This document shows, in pieces, positions 1-7,786 of a stretch of 24,391 bases of DNA (positions are counted from its first letter, which is position 1; each line of letters opens with the position of its first letter). Origin of the DNA: Bacteroidota bacterium (GTDB lineage Bacteria; Bacteroidota; Ignavibacteria; SZUA-365); NCBI GenBank assembly GCA_018224345.1, contig JAGTUW010000094.1:1-24391 (forward strand), written 5' to 3'. The notes under the pieces are model-generated. The model did no database searches, was not told where the DNA came from, and saw only the letters and a program-made list of their open reading frames with translations. A program made the translations under genes and the position numbers.

Positions 1-117
1 CGCGAACCGCCCCTGCACGCTGTTTCTGATATCTGGCGGTATACCACCGGGGAACACGTCCGTCAGTAATTTCTCATACCTTGCGGTTTCGAAGCACTGC
101 ACGACAAGCCAGAAACT
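1..117 (-). CDS. Open frame running off the left edge, unknown product
   Basis: The minus strand is open from a TAA at 118-120 to the window edge (39 codons). The first plausible start is a GTG at 100-102. The visible residues include CFETARYEKLLTDVFPGGIP, whose composition is protein-like (mixed charge, aromatic residues, PGGIPPDIR turn), unlike the low-complexity shadows of neighbouring frames. I do not recognise a family. No clear Shine-Dalgarno precedes the GTG. It may be the 5' end of a gene continuing left, or a remnant like the truncated gene on its right. Confidence 0.25.
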
Positions 118-161
118 TTATAGAAACAACCCTCGAAAAAGCCCTTCTTGCCCTTCTGGCT

Positions 162-202
162 CTCTGTGGTTACTCCTGCTCTGTGGTTACTCCTGCTCTG
201 TG
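162..202. repeat. 17-bp tandem repeat
   Basis: The unit CTCTGTGGTTACTCCTG occurs perfectly at 162-178 and 179-195, followed by a partial third copy at 196-202. It lies just before the truncated gene at 228. Strings of the type CACAGAG...CACAGAG are a common class of dispersed intergenic repeat in many bacterial genomes, so this is probably a simple repeat and not a regulatory array. Confidence 0.75.
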
Positions 203-227
203 CTTCCTCTGAACTTGTTCTCTCTAG

Positions 228-509
228 CGTGAACTGCTGAAAATTATGTTCCGCATGGAAGTGGACGAAGAACATGAGGGCCGCCTGTTCGACATCTGCG
301 TATCGGTCCGGGAAAATCCCGGCAGATCGCCCTCGGTCCGCTACACCGCCTTCAGACACATCTTCACCATGGCGAAGAAGTATCCTGAACTGGCGAATGA
401 AATCGCGGGTCTGGCGCAGGACTGGCATCTGGATTCACTGTCGCCCGGTATACAACGGTTCATCACCCGGATGCTCCGCGACCCCGCGATACGACGGAAC
501 TCCTGTTGA
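228..509 (+). pseudogene. 5'-truncated HEAT-like hypothetical protein remnant
   Basis: The frame is open from codon 228 (an in-frame TAG sits at 225-227) to a TGA at 507-509. The in-frame ATG at 246 would give 87 residues. The text around EEHEGRLFDICVS and KYPELANEIAG, with amphipathic helices, resembles the C-terminal half of a small HEAT-like helical protein common in Bacteroidota and often listed as hypothetical. In my recollection the family is about twice this length, and residues upstream of the ATG (RELLKI) still look like part of it. No Shine-Dalgarno is obvious before the ATG, and the 17-bp tandem repeat lies immediately upstream. I infer a gene that has lost its 5' half. A short functional protein cannot be excluded. 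Confidence 0.45.
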
Positions 510-550
510 TGTCATCACTTACACAATTCATATCTTTGTCGTATGTTTCG

Positions 551-669
551 GAAGACAGCGACATACAACTCCCCTGGACACAGTTTCCGCTTGCGTTTTT
601 GCTGGCTTCGTCCTGTTTTCCTGAAGACAGCGACGTATAACCCTCCGATACACAGCTTCCGCTTGCGTT
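551..669. repeat. Two-copy 72-bp direct repeat
   Basis: GAAGACAGCGAC begins at 551 and again at 623, a 72-bp period. The first about 47 bases of each copy (551-597 and 623-669) are well conserved, including the shared string TTCCGCTTGCGTT. A partial third unit, starting GTTTCCGGAA, follows near 690. The period is a multiple of three and one minus-strand frame is open across both copies with a 24-residue serine/cysteine-rich repeat. That frame differs from hicB and has no start signal, so I do not call it a gene. The repeat fills the 224-base gap between the remnant at 509 and the 3' end of hicB. Confidence 0.6.
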
Positions 670-733
670 GCACGACGCATCCCATTTCTGTTTCCGGAAT
701 GCGTATGTGAATTCTGTCTCCGATAAAAACTGC

Positions 734-1141
734 TCAGCGAGAACTGGCATGATGCTCCGAATGCCCGGCGCCCGGGTCATTGTGCCTGTTCCCGGTTATT
801 ACCGATTTACCAGTCTCTTTAGAAATAAGCTCGAACACTGCGCGAAGGACAACAGCATTGATGCTGCTGTCTTCCGCCCTCGCGATCTCGGCAATATACC
901 TGTGAGCCATCTCCGGCATCCTCACGACAAACTTTCCGGAATACGGTTTATCCGGTTCTTCACCTCGTTCAGCACAGAAATCGAGGTAGTCATCGACCGA
1001 ATCACGGAAGGCGGTTTCGATCTCTTCAGGAGTGGTTCCCTGAAAGGTAATCACATCCTTTGTCCCGAGAACTTCCCCATGGAAAATCCTGGCGTCATCA
1101 ATGTACTCCACCCTGGCTCTGTAGTTCTTGTACTCCAACAT
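734..1141 (-). CDS. hicB: HicB-family antitoxin
   Basis: A protein of 135 residues. The N-terminal half (about 1-65) has the partly degraded RNase-H-like HicB fold, with a YKNYRARVEYIDDARIFHGE-type beta core and the HicB motif around TPEEIETAFRDSVDDYL. Residues about 70-110 read as a ribbon-helix-helix DNA-binding segment (FVVRMPEMAHRYIAEIA). The ATG at 1141 was chosen over an upstream extension because AAAGGAG precedes it at proper spacing and the HicB fold starts there. HicB binds and neutralises HicA and normally represses the hicAB promoter. It lies 81 bases downstream of hicA in the usual toxin-first order. The last about 22 residues (rich in H, S and G) run past the usual family end next to the 72-bp repeats, suggesting a replaced 3' end. 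Confidence 0.85.
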   Translation of the reverse strand: MLEYKNYRARVEYIDDARIFHGEVLGTKDVITFQGTTPEEIETAFRDSVDDYLDFCAERGEEPDKPYSGKFVVRMPEMAHRYIAEIARAEDSSINAVVLRAVFELISKETGKSVITGNRHNDPGAGHSEHHASSR

Positions 1142-1222
1142 GTCCTGTCTCCTTTGTGTGAATCCGAAGTTCGATCCTGCAACTGCGTAGCATCCCGGCT
1201 GATCGCACAACCTGTTCTCACA

Positions 1223-1489
1223 TCATGGGTCTTTAATGGCATTCTCCAGAAACCTTCGAACAGATGTCACTTGCCCACGGTCACTGATCCGCTTGGGGTG
1301 CGGACGATGGAAGACCGCTTTCACGCCATTCAGCACAACCCGCACTCTTGAACCTCTGCCTTCAGTAATACTCGCTCCGAGTCCTTCCAGGAGCTTTTCA
1401 ATGTCCGACCAGTGTATGTCTGACCTGACCGGCTTTTCGAAGATGCTCTCATACGTTTCCTGTAACTTCTTGTTCACAATCCCTTCCAC
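1223..1489 (-). CDS. hicA: HicA-family mRNA interferase toxin
   Basis: A protein of 88 residues with the compact dsRBD-like HicA fold: W-x-DIEKLLEGLGA helix, EGRGSRVRV strand, then VFHRPHP and a C-terminal VRRFLENA helix. HicA toxins cleave mRNA during translation and are inhibited by HicB. Here the usual GSH/H position reads GSR, and the histidines sit in the FHRPHP segment. This is normal for one HicA subfamily, so I do not read it as inactivation. The predicted start is GTG at 1489 with only a weak ribosome site. An ATG two bases upstream is out of frame. Low toxin translation would fit such a start. It is co-transcribed with hicB. Confidence 0.82.
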   Translation of the reverse strand: MEGIVNKKLQETYESIFEKPVRSDIHWSDIEKLLEGLGASITEGRGSRVRVVLNGVKAVFHRPHPKRISDRGQVTSVRRFLENAIKDP

Positions 1490-1514
1490 ATCAATGGGTG
1501 GATCTCGCTAAAGA

Positions 1515-1547
1515 TACTAAAATATAGTACTGCTGTATTCATGTCAA
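1515..1547 (-). promoter_or_regulatory. hicAB promoter with operator-like palindrome
   Basis: On the minus strand TTGACA (1542-1547) is followed after 17 bases by TATTTT (1519-1524). A perfect inverted repeat, TACTA-N5-TAGTA at 1515-1529, overlaps the -10 region, where an autoregulatory HicB ribbon-helix-helix dimer would block RNA polymerase. The -35 hexamer is a full consensus match. Transcription would start near 1512, about 20 bases before the hicA GTG. Confidence 0.55.
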
Positions 1548-1582
1548 GTCGTTTTCACCGGTACACTCGCCAGTGAAATATT

Positions 1583-1626
1583 GATGAGTGATGAATGAGG
1601 AATGAGGAATGAGGAGTGATGAGTGA
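1583..1626. repeat. Short GAGGAATGAGGA-type tandem repeat
   Basis: About 44 bases of degenerate 7-8 base units (GATGAGT, GAATGAG, GAGGAGT) end exactly at the GTG start of the four-helix bundle gene and supply its AGGAG ribosome site. An inverted-looking echo, CACTCCTCACTCCGCACT, lies just past the stop codon at about 2015-2032. Confidence 0.6.
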
Positions 1627-2009
1627 CGAATAGGGTGAAAACCGGACATAACGGGAAGCCGGAGATCGTGCAGCGGACAAAGCTGTTCGCGTTACGTATT
1701 ATCCGCTTGTATGTGTCACTACCGAAACGGACGGAGGCACAGGTGATCGGCAAACAAATGCTGCGGTCGGGGACGTCCGTTGGTGCCCATGTACGGGAGG
1801 GCAGGCGCAGCCGCTCCGATGCCGAGATGATCAGCAAGCTCGAGGTCGCCCTGCAGAAACGTGATGAAACCGTGTATTGGCTGGAAATACTGATCGAGGC
1901 AAACATCGTTCCTGCTGCCCTGCTCACCGATCTCCTGAGCGAATCCAGCGAAATTACCGCCATCCTCGTCACAAGTGTCAAAACCCTCAAGCGCCGTCGA
2001 ACATCATGA
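1623..2009 (+). CDS. Four-helix bundle protein (S23/IVS-encoded protein family)
   Basis: A protein of 128 residues matching the TIGR02436-type four-helix bundle family, first seen encoded inside 23S rRNA intervening sequences. Diagnostic segments are the basic first helix, the GKQMLRSGTSVGAHVREG loop, the AEMISKLEVALQKRDETVYWLE helix and a final helix ending in basic residues. The biochemical role is unknown. The family forms pentamers and is scattered as single accessory genes in Bacteroidota. The start is GTG at 1623, with AGGAG (about 1612-1616) at good spacing. A GTG at 1635 is possible. It converges on the Asp-box gene with only 21 bases between stop codons. The flanking short repeats suggest a mobile or recently inserted cassette. 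Confidence 0.82.
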   Translation: MTNRVKTGHNGKPEIVQRTKLFALRIIRLYVSLPKRTEAQVIGKQMLRSGTSVGAHVREGRRSRSDAEMISKLEVALQKRDETVYWLEILIEANIVPAALLTDLLSESSEITAILVTSVKTLKRRRTS

Positions 2010-2030
2010 ATCCGCACTCCTCACTCCGCA

Positions 2031-4415
2031 CTATCGCAAGACGGTCAATGTCCTGCTCAGGGAGCCGCGGGCGGTCTCGAGACGGTAGAGATAGCTTCCT
2101 TCCGGCAGGGCGGAGGCATCGAAACCGACATGATGGACACCGCTGCGCAAATGTCCGTGCGCCAGTATGCGGATTCTTTCTCCAAGAATATTGTAGACGG
2201 ACAACTCCGCAGGCCCGCTCTCCGCCAGCGTGAATGCTATCTGTGTCCGGCCATGCACGGGATTCGGGTAGTTCTGGTACAGAATGCTGCGAGCGGGGGC
2301 AACGGATGTGGCAATATGCGAGATCTTTCCGGTATGGAATGAGTGGATTGCCGACCAACCGCCTGCACCGGCAGTGTTTCCGGCACGAACGCGCCAGTGG
2401 TATTGCCGGGAATCCGCGAGTCCGCCGACGCGTAACATTGCGCGTGCGGAAAATACCGAGTCGATCACCGGCGAGGACATCGATGCGTCCTCTGCTACCT
2501 GCAGGTGATAGTACAGGGCGTCCTGCACCTCGCTCCAGGAAAAATCGGGCGCTGTCCCTGTCTCGCTGCTTCCATCCATGGGAGTCAGCAGTGAGGGAAG
2601 CACCGCAAGGGGAACGGTGAGTGCTGTCCGGCCGAGGTACAGACCGTCACTCTCCGTGCCGGCAAACAGGTACGAGCGGAAATCGGTAATGAACGCGTTG
2701 ACCTGATGATTGATCCCCTCCAACGGTATCCATGTATCCTTCTCCTCTTCGAGAAAAAATACCCCTTCGGTAGAACCGATGTACACACCTGCCGCGGGAG
2801 AGACATGCAGCGCTTTCATGTAGGGAGTCTGCATCCCCCGTTTCAGCCGCGTCCAATGAATGCCCCCGTCATTCGAACGATACACACCATCCCGCATGGT
2901 TGTGGCGAACACCGTTGCGGGCGGACGTAACGCCATATCGTTGATGTCTATACCGGAAGGGAAGTCGCCGAATTTCTCCCATGTCAGTCCGTCGTTGTTC
3001 GATCGGTACAATCCGCTGTCGGAGAGAGCTGCAAGTATCATTCCGTCCGGAAGCCGGAGCAATGCAGTCATCCTTGATCGGGGGAGCCCCTGCGAGCGCA
3101 GTTCCCAGTGTGCGCCGCCGTCACTGCTGTACGAACACCGCCCATTCTCCGCGGTGAGCAGGGCCTGCGGCGGGATAAGCAACACGTCTGTGCAGTTCTG
3201 GAACCTGTGCTGCGCATTCAGGTGCTGCCATGTCGTGCCATCGTCGCTGCTGCGATAGAGGTATTCGTCTGAAGCGGCAAAGAGAGCGTCGTCACTGTCG
3301 ATGCGCAGGACACGAATCCACGGCGGCAAATCCGTATTCCAGACTCTCGTCCATGACAATCCGTGATCGGAGGAACGATGCACGCCGCTCCATGCCACAT
3401 TGCAGAACAGAACACCGGATCCGTTCTCGACGAAACCCCGGATAGACGCAGCGTTCAGCCCTTCATTCCGCCACGGCCAGGTGTCGCCATTGTCCTTCGA
3501 GGTCTGTACTCCGGCTCCGTGGGCGCAGGAAAGCTCGCCGGTACTGCTGGACGCCAGATCATTGCGTGCGTGAGATCCGGTTTCACTGCTGATCTTCATC
3601 CATGTGTCTCCGTCATCGGTCGACCGGTAGAGCCCGCCTTGCGCCCAGGTGGAAGCGGCGTACAATGTACCAGCGGGGCTTTCACAGAATCCACCGATGT
3701 TGCCGCTGAAGGTGCCTGTTGCCGGTGTCCATGTCTCGCCCTGGTCGGTGGAGAAGTGGGTATGCTCGTTGCCGGCTGCCCAGACCTTTCCGCCGGATGT
3801 GACGAACAATCGGAGCACGCGTGTCGGCGACCCCACGATGAGCTGCCATGACGCCCCGTTGTCGGTTGTCCGGTACACACCGTCATTCCAGGACGTAGCG
3901 AGCAGGGAAGCGTCCGACTGAACGACGATGGCTTTCAAATCATCATCGATTATACCGCTGCTCCGGTCGGTCCAGGTCGCGGCGCCGTCGGTGGACATCT
4001 GCACGCCACGCCCGACATGGAACAGCGTCCCGTCCTGAGTGGCGGTGATTCCGTAACTGTAGCTGTCGATACCGGCGACCTTCGTCCATGTCCGCCCGTC
4101 ATCCTTTGACATATACAACCCCGCCGTGGGGGCGCAGGCAAACAGCGTGCCGTCCGGTGCGCGATACAGTGTTTTGCGATTACCATCTCTCCAGTAGGAC
4201 TGTCTTGCCTCCCAGCGCTGCTCTGTTCCATGCCACCGGTAGATGCGTGTCGCTGTCATGCAGACCGGATTCCCGTCGGCAGCGTATGCGATCGCATGAA
4301 TGTTTCCCCCTGCAGGTTCGGGTTGAAGAGTGAAGAATGATTGTGTGAGGACATCCCGCGGTGCGCACAGGAAAAACATGCAGAATACAGCGAGGATGAA
4401 AGAACGTGCTCTCAT
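2031..4415 (-). CDS. Secreted Asp-box (BNR) beta-propeller protein with Fn3 and T9SS sorting domain
   Basis: A protein of 794 residues. Residues 1-24 form a Sec signal peptide (hydrophobic stretch FILAVFCMFFLCA). About eleven Asp-box motifs of the S-x-D-x-G-x-T-W type (SKDDGRTW, STDQGETW, SSDDGTTW, SNDGGIHW and others) follow, typical of sialidase-like and photosystem-II-assembly-factor-like propellers. A fibronectin type III-like domain (about 615-705) is followed by a type A T9SS sorting domain (about 711-794) starting near NYPNP and ending in LTVLR. The ATG at 4415 was chosen because it begins the signal peptide and AGGAGG lies just upstream. The protein should be released or attached at the cell surface. 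No catalytic sialidase residues are evident, so I do not assign an enzyme activity. It is monocistronic with its own promoter. Confidence 0.9.
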   Translation of the reverse strand: MRARSFILAVFCMFFLCAPRDVLTQSFFTLQPEPAGGNIHAIAYAADGNPVCMTATRIYRWHGTEQRWEARQSYWRDGNRKTLYRAPDGTLFACAPTAGLYMSKDDGRTWTKVAGIDSYSYGITATQDGTLFHVGRGVQMSTDGAATWTDRSSGIIDDDLKAIVVQSDASLLATSWNDGVYRTTDNGASWQLIVGSPTRVLRLFVTSGGKVWAAGNEHTHFSTDQGETWTPATGTFSGNIGGFCESPAGTLYAASTWAQGGLYRSTDDGDTWMKISSETGSHARNDLASSSTGELSCAHGAGVQTSKDNGDTWPWRNEGLNAASIRGFVENGSGVLFCNVAWSGVHRSSDHGLSWTRVWNTDLPPWIRVLRIDSDDALFAASDEYLYRSSDDGTTWQHLNAQHRFQNCTDVLLIPPQALLTAENGRCSYSSDGGAHWELRSQGLPRSRMTALLRLPDGMILAALSDSGLYRSNNDGLTWEKFGDFPSGIDINDMALRPPATVFATTMRDGVYRSNDGGIHWTRLKRGMQTPYMKALHVSPAAGVYIGSTEGVFFLEEEKDTWIPLEGINHQVNAFITDFRSYLFAGTESDGLYLGRTALTVPLAVLPSLLTPMDGSSETGTAPDFSWSEVQDALYYHLQVAEDASMSSPVIDSVFSARAMLRVGGLADSRQYHWRVRAGNTAGAGGWSAIHSFHTGKISHIATSVAPARSILYQNYPNPVHGRTQIAFTLAESGPAELSVYNILGERIRILAHGHLRSGVHHVGFDASALPEGSYLYRLETARGSLSRTLTVLR

Positions 4416-4473
4416 GTCGGCCTCCTGGTCGATGTTTGGCGAGGAATGGAATCCTGTCGAATGAAACTTCGGA

Positions 4474-4502
4474 ATATTACGACAATCCGGGCGGAATGTC
4501 AA
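4474..4502 (-). promoter_or_regulatory. Sigma70-like promoter of the Asp-box gene
   Basis: On the minus strand TTGACA (4497-4502), a 17-base spacer and TAATAT (4474-4479) form a near-consensus housekeeping promoter. Transcription would begin about 52 bases upstream of the ATG at 4415. The rest of the gap to the RND stop codon (4503-4681) shows no gene and no convincing terminator hairpin. Confidence 0.6.
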
Positions 4503-4681
4503 GAAACCAGGAACATCTGTTGCCACGATTCCCATACTGCTGTTGCGTTCTGAGCATACAACTTCATACGTACGCCTATGAAGACATTTCAGGCAACCCT
4601 TCGGCATGCTGCATTGTCGCAGAGATTATGAGGATGGCCAGATCATCAGACGATGGAAGCATGGTGCACCGATGGGCTGCA

Positions 4682-7600
4682 TCAGTGTGTGAGAGTTTGC
4701 ACCGGTTTTCGTTCGTAGAGGATCATGTATGTTACCGGGATGAATAGGAACACCAGCAGCAATCCAAAGAGTAGTCCTCCGATCACGACGACAGCCATCG
4801 GTTTCAGCATTTCCGTACCGTCTCCCAAAGTGAGCGCGAGGGGTAGTAACCCGAACAGGCTGTTAATGTCGGTGATGAGGATGGGCCGGAGTCTCAATAT
4901 GGCCGCTTCCTTGATGGCATCGATAACGCTGTATCCTTGCGCGCAAAGCTCATCAATAAACGTGATCAGCAGGACCCCATTATTGATTTCCATACCGGTA
5001 AGCATGATGATGCCTATCAGTGCTGTAACACTGATGGGTGTCCCGGTGATATACATAGCGAAGGATATGCCTGCGAGCGAAAGCGGAATTCGTATGATAA
5101 TGATCAGGGGTTTCAGGAAGCTCTCGAAATACAACACCATCATGGCGTATCCCAGGAACAGGGCAAACAGCAGAATGACAGTCATTTGCTGCATATTCTC
5201 GGCGAGCATTTGAGAGCCACCGCCATAATTCAACCGATATCCGGTTGGTAAATTATAGTCGTTCAATTTATCCCGGATAGCGGCGGTCGCTTCTCCCACG
5301 CTGCGACCGGCGACATTGGCAGTGACCTTGATCACTCTGTCCTGGTCCTTTCGGTCGATTTGAATGGGGCCAGTGGTTTTTATCACGTCTGCAACGACGC
5401 GTAATGGCACTGTTGTCCCTATCGACGAAGAGACGGAAATATTCTCCAGGTCAGCCACCGAGTGAATTTCACGCTCGTCGATCACTACTCTGATCGGGTA
5501 ATAGTACGCACCATCCTTGTACCGGGTCGCAACGGAACCATCCACCATGGTTCTGACCGTCTGCCCGATGTCATCCATCGTCAGGCCGAGGTCGAAGGCC
5601 TTTTGTCTGTCAACAATAACATTGTATTCCGGTTTGGTCAGCCGGATGGATATATCGAGTCCCGAAAGAAAATCAAGACCCTGCAGTTCTCCACGTATGG
5701 CGGCTGCATGCGAATAGATATCCTGCAAAGGTTCGCTTCGCGGTGCCATCAGTTCCAGTTCGATATCAAACTGTCCGGTACGGCGGATCCCTTTCATTTT
5801 TGTATGGAACACCTTTATTGTCGCGCCCGGGATTTTGATGGAATTCATCACAATGGGACGGAGTTTCTCGACGTAAGCATCCGTATCCATCGGCCGCTCG
5901 GAAGCGGGCACCAGTTGAATGTTCAATTCACCCTCGAAACTGTTTTCTGTCGTCACGAGACCCCAGACCTTGCCACCGGCGAGGCTGGCGTACCCGTGTA
6001 TGTAATCCTGTCGGGCGATCGTTTCCTCAATGAGAGAAAGCACATTATCCGTCACTTCCATCGACGTCCCGGTGGGCATCATCACTTTTACGGTTATCAG
6101 TCCGTCATCGGCTTTGGGCAGGAATTCGGATCCGGTTTTCTGCAGGAAGATGTACCCGGGGATGAGTAACGCGATAAACGCAAGAAGGACAACCCAGCGC
6201 AGTCTCAGCGACCAATCCAATGCATATTTGTAATAATGTATCAGCTTGTTTATAAGATAATCCGAAATTCGGGCAATGTGCGAGTGCTTCTTGCGAACAG
6301 GGGTCCCTTCGGGATACAACATTGCCATAAGCATTGGGGTAACCGTGAGTGAGACAATCATCGAGAGGAAAATGATGATCGCTACGGTAATGACCAGCTC
6401 ACGAAACAGGAGCGAGGTGAGTCCGGGGATGAGCAGAAACGGAACGAAGAGCGCGAGGAAGGTGAGTGTCGCAGTCAGGATGGCGCCACTGATCTGCAGT
6501 GCCCCCTCCGTGACAGGCGACGGAGAATCGGGATCCGTTGTTTCCTGCAGGCGCGTGATGTTCTCGAGCATCACTACGCTGTTGTCGAGCACGACGGTCA
6601 TAGCCACAACCAGACCGCCCAACGTAAATATGTTGATGGAAAACCCCATAAGATCCATCAGGAAGAATGTGCCCGAAATGGTCACAGGCAAACTCAGTAC
6701 GAGCGATAACAACCGTCGCCACCCCGAGAGGAAAAATGCAGTCACGAGGGTCACAAAAAGTGCTGCCAGCAGCATGGCGTCGCGCACGCCGTTTGTCGCC
6801 AGCCTTACGTACTCGGCCTGATCGTAAATCAACTCGATGTGTGTCGCAGGGGGCAGTTCTTCCCGGAGGAGGTCCATGCGTTGGGAGATTAAATCGGAAA
6901 CATCGACCGCATTGGCATCGGCCTGCTTGAAAATGGATATGCGTACGCCTTCCTTGCCATTGTATTTCGTACGAATTCTCTGTAATCCATGATGGTCTGC
7001 TACACGGGCCAGATCTTTCAGCAGGACTTTCCCGTCGCTTTGAGATTTGCTTACAATGAGGTTTTCAATATCTTCGATCGACGCATATTCACCGTACGTT
7101 CGGATGATATAGTCCCGGTTGTTGGTGACCATCCGCCCGCCGATCATATCGAGGTTTTCCGCTCTCAACCTGTTTATGATTTCGGCCCAGGTGATGTTGT
7201 ATCCCTGCATGTTCACCGGGTCGATATGGACACGTATTTCACGCATCATTCCACCTGAAAGGGCGGTCCCGGCCGAGCCTTTGACCGACGCGAACTCCTC
7301 CTGGAATTCATTTTCAACCCAGGTGCGAAGTTGTGTCATACTCATGTTTTCCGATGAAACGAGTAATTCGACAACCGGGAGCTGAGAGGGGTCAGCTTTG
7401 AATATGACCGGCTCGAGAATCCCCTGTGGTAGTTCCATTTTTATCAGGCCCATCTTGGCCAGGACATCCTGATACGCAACATCGCGGTCTACACTATAAT
7501 CAAAATTTACCAGTAAGGTGTAGACACCTTCTTCCGATGTCGATTCGATGTAGTCGAGGTTATCGACGGTCGCCATTTTCCGTTCGACAACGGCAGCCAC

Positions 7601-7786
7601 TTCGTTTTCAATCTGCTCCGGAGTTGCACCCGGCCAATAGACATAGGCCTTCACCATTGGATAGGTAATGTCAGGCAACATGTTGGTGGGAAAGCGGAGG
7701 AAACCGGCCACGCCGACAACCATCAATACGATCATGAGCATGATCGTGCCCAGCGGGTGCTTTATAGAGTGAATCGTAATCTGCAT
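4682..7786 (-). CDS. RND-family efflux pump, inner-membrane subunit
   Basis: A protein of 1034 residues, the usual length for AcrB/HAE-type RND pumps. It has the N-terminal transmembrane helix (about 12-31), the FPTNMLPDITYP motif, two large periplasmic loops and two blocks of membrane helices. The TM4 motif reads VVLDNSVVMLENI: the first proton-relay aspartate is kept and the second is Asn, unlike AcrB Asp-Asp. TM10 carries INNGVLL and not the AcrB lysine. This resembles the GIVVNNG-type RND group, so a drug substrate cannot be assumed. Metal-type pumps are not supported either. Its ATG overlaps the adaptor stop codon by one base (TAATG), indicating translational coupling. It is last in a tolC-adaptor-pump operon. 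Confidence 0.93.
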   Translation of the reverse strand: MQITIHSIKHPLGTIMLMIVLMVVGVAGFLRFPTNMLPDITYPMVKAYVYWPGATPEQIENEVAAVVERKMATVDNLDYIESTSEEGVYTLLVNFDYSVDRDVAYQDVLAKMGLIKMELPQGILEPVIFKADPSQLPVVELLVSSENMSMTQLRTWVENEFQEEFASVKGSAGTALSGGMMREIRVHIDPVNMQGYNITWAEIINRLRAENLDMIGGRMVTNNRDYIIRTYGEYASIEDIENLIVSKSQSDGKVLLKDLARVADHHGLQRIRTKYNGKEGVRISIFKQADANAVDVSDLISQRMDLLREELPPATHIELIYDQAEYVRLATNGVRDAMLLAALFVTLVTAFFLSGWRRLLSLVLSLPVTISGTFFLMDLMGFSINIFTLGGLVVAMTVVLDNSVVMLENITRLQETTDPDSPSPVTEGALQISGAILTATLTFLALFVPFLLIPGLTSLLFRELVITVAIIIFLSMIVSLTVTPMLMAMLYPEGTPVRKKHSHIARISDYLINKLIHYYKYALDWSLRLRWVVLLAFIALLIPGYIFLQKTGSEFLPKADDGLITVKVMMPTGTSMEVTDNVLSLIEETIARQDYIHGYASLAGGKVWGLVTTENSFEGELNIQLVPASERPMDTDAYVEKLRPIVMNSIKIPGATIKVFHTKMKGIRRTGQFDIELELMAPRSEPLQDIYSHAAAIRGELQGLDFLSGLDISIRLTKPEYNVIVDRQKAFDLGLTMDDIGQTVRTMVDGSVATRYKDGAYYYPIRVVIDEREIHSVADLENISVSSSIGTTVPLRVVADVIKTTGPIQIDRKDQDRVIKVTANVAGRSVGEATAAIRDKLNDYNLPTGYRLNYGGGSQMLAENMQQMTVILLFALFLGYAMMVLYFESFLKPLIIIIRIPLSLAGISFAMYITGTPISVTALIGIIMLTGMEINNGVLLITFIDELCAQGYSVIDAIKEAAILRLRPILITDINSLFGLLPLALTLGDGTEMLKPMAVVVIGGLLFGLLLVFLFIPVTYMILYERKPVQTLTH

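Noticed and set aside
162..202. Tandem repeat as a possible CRISPR array
   Set aside because: Units are 17 bases, directly abutting with no spacers, and there are no cas genes.
463..780. Minus-strand frame covering the 72-bp repeats
   Set aside because: It overlaps hicB in another frame, lacks a start signal, and its openness follows from the in-frame repeat period.
668..1351. Plus-strand frame of 227 codons across hicB and hicA
   Set aside because: Antisense to two recognisable toxin-antitoxin genes and has no domain of its own.
5462..6169. Plus-strand open frame of 235 codons inside the RND pump gene
   Set aside because: Shadow of the RND coding sequence. Composition is rich in His and Arg with no recognisable domain.
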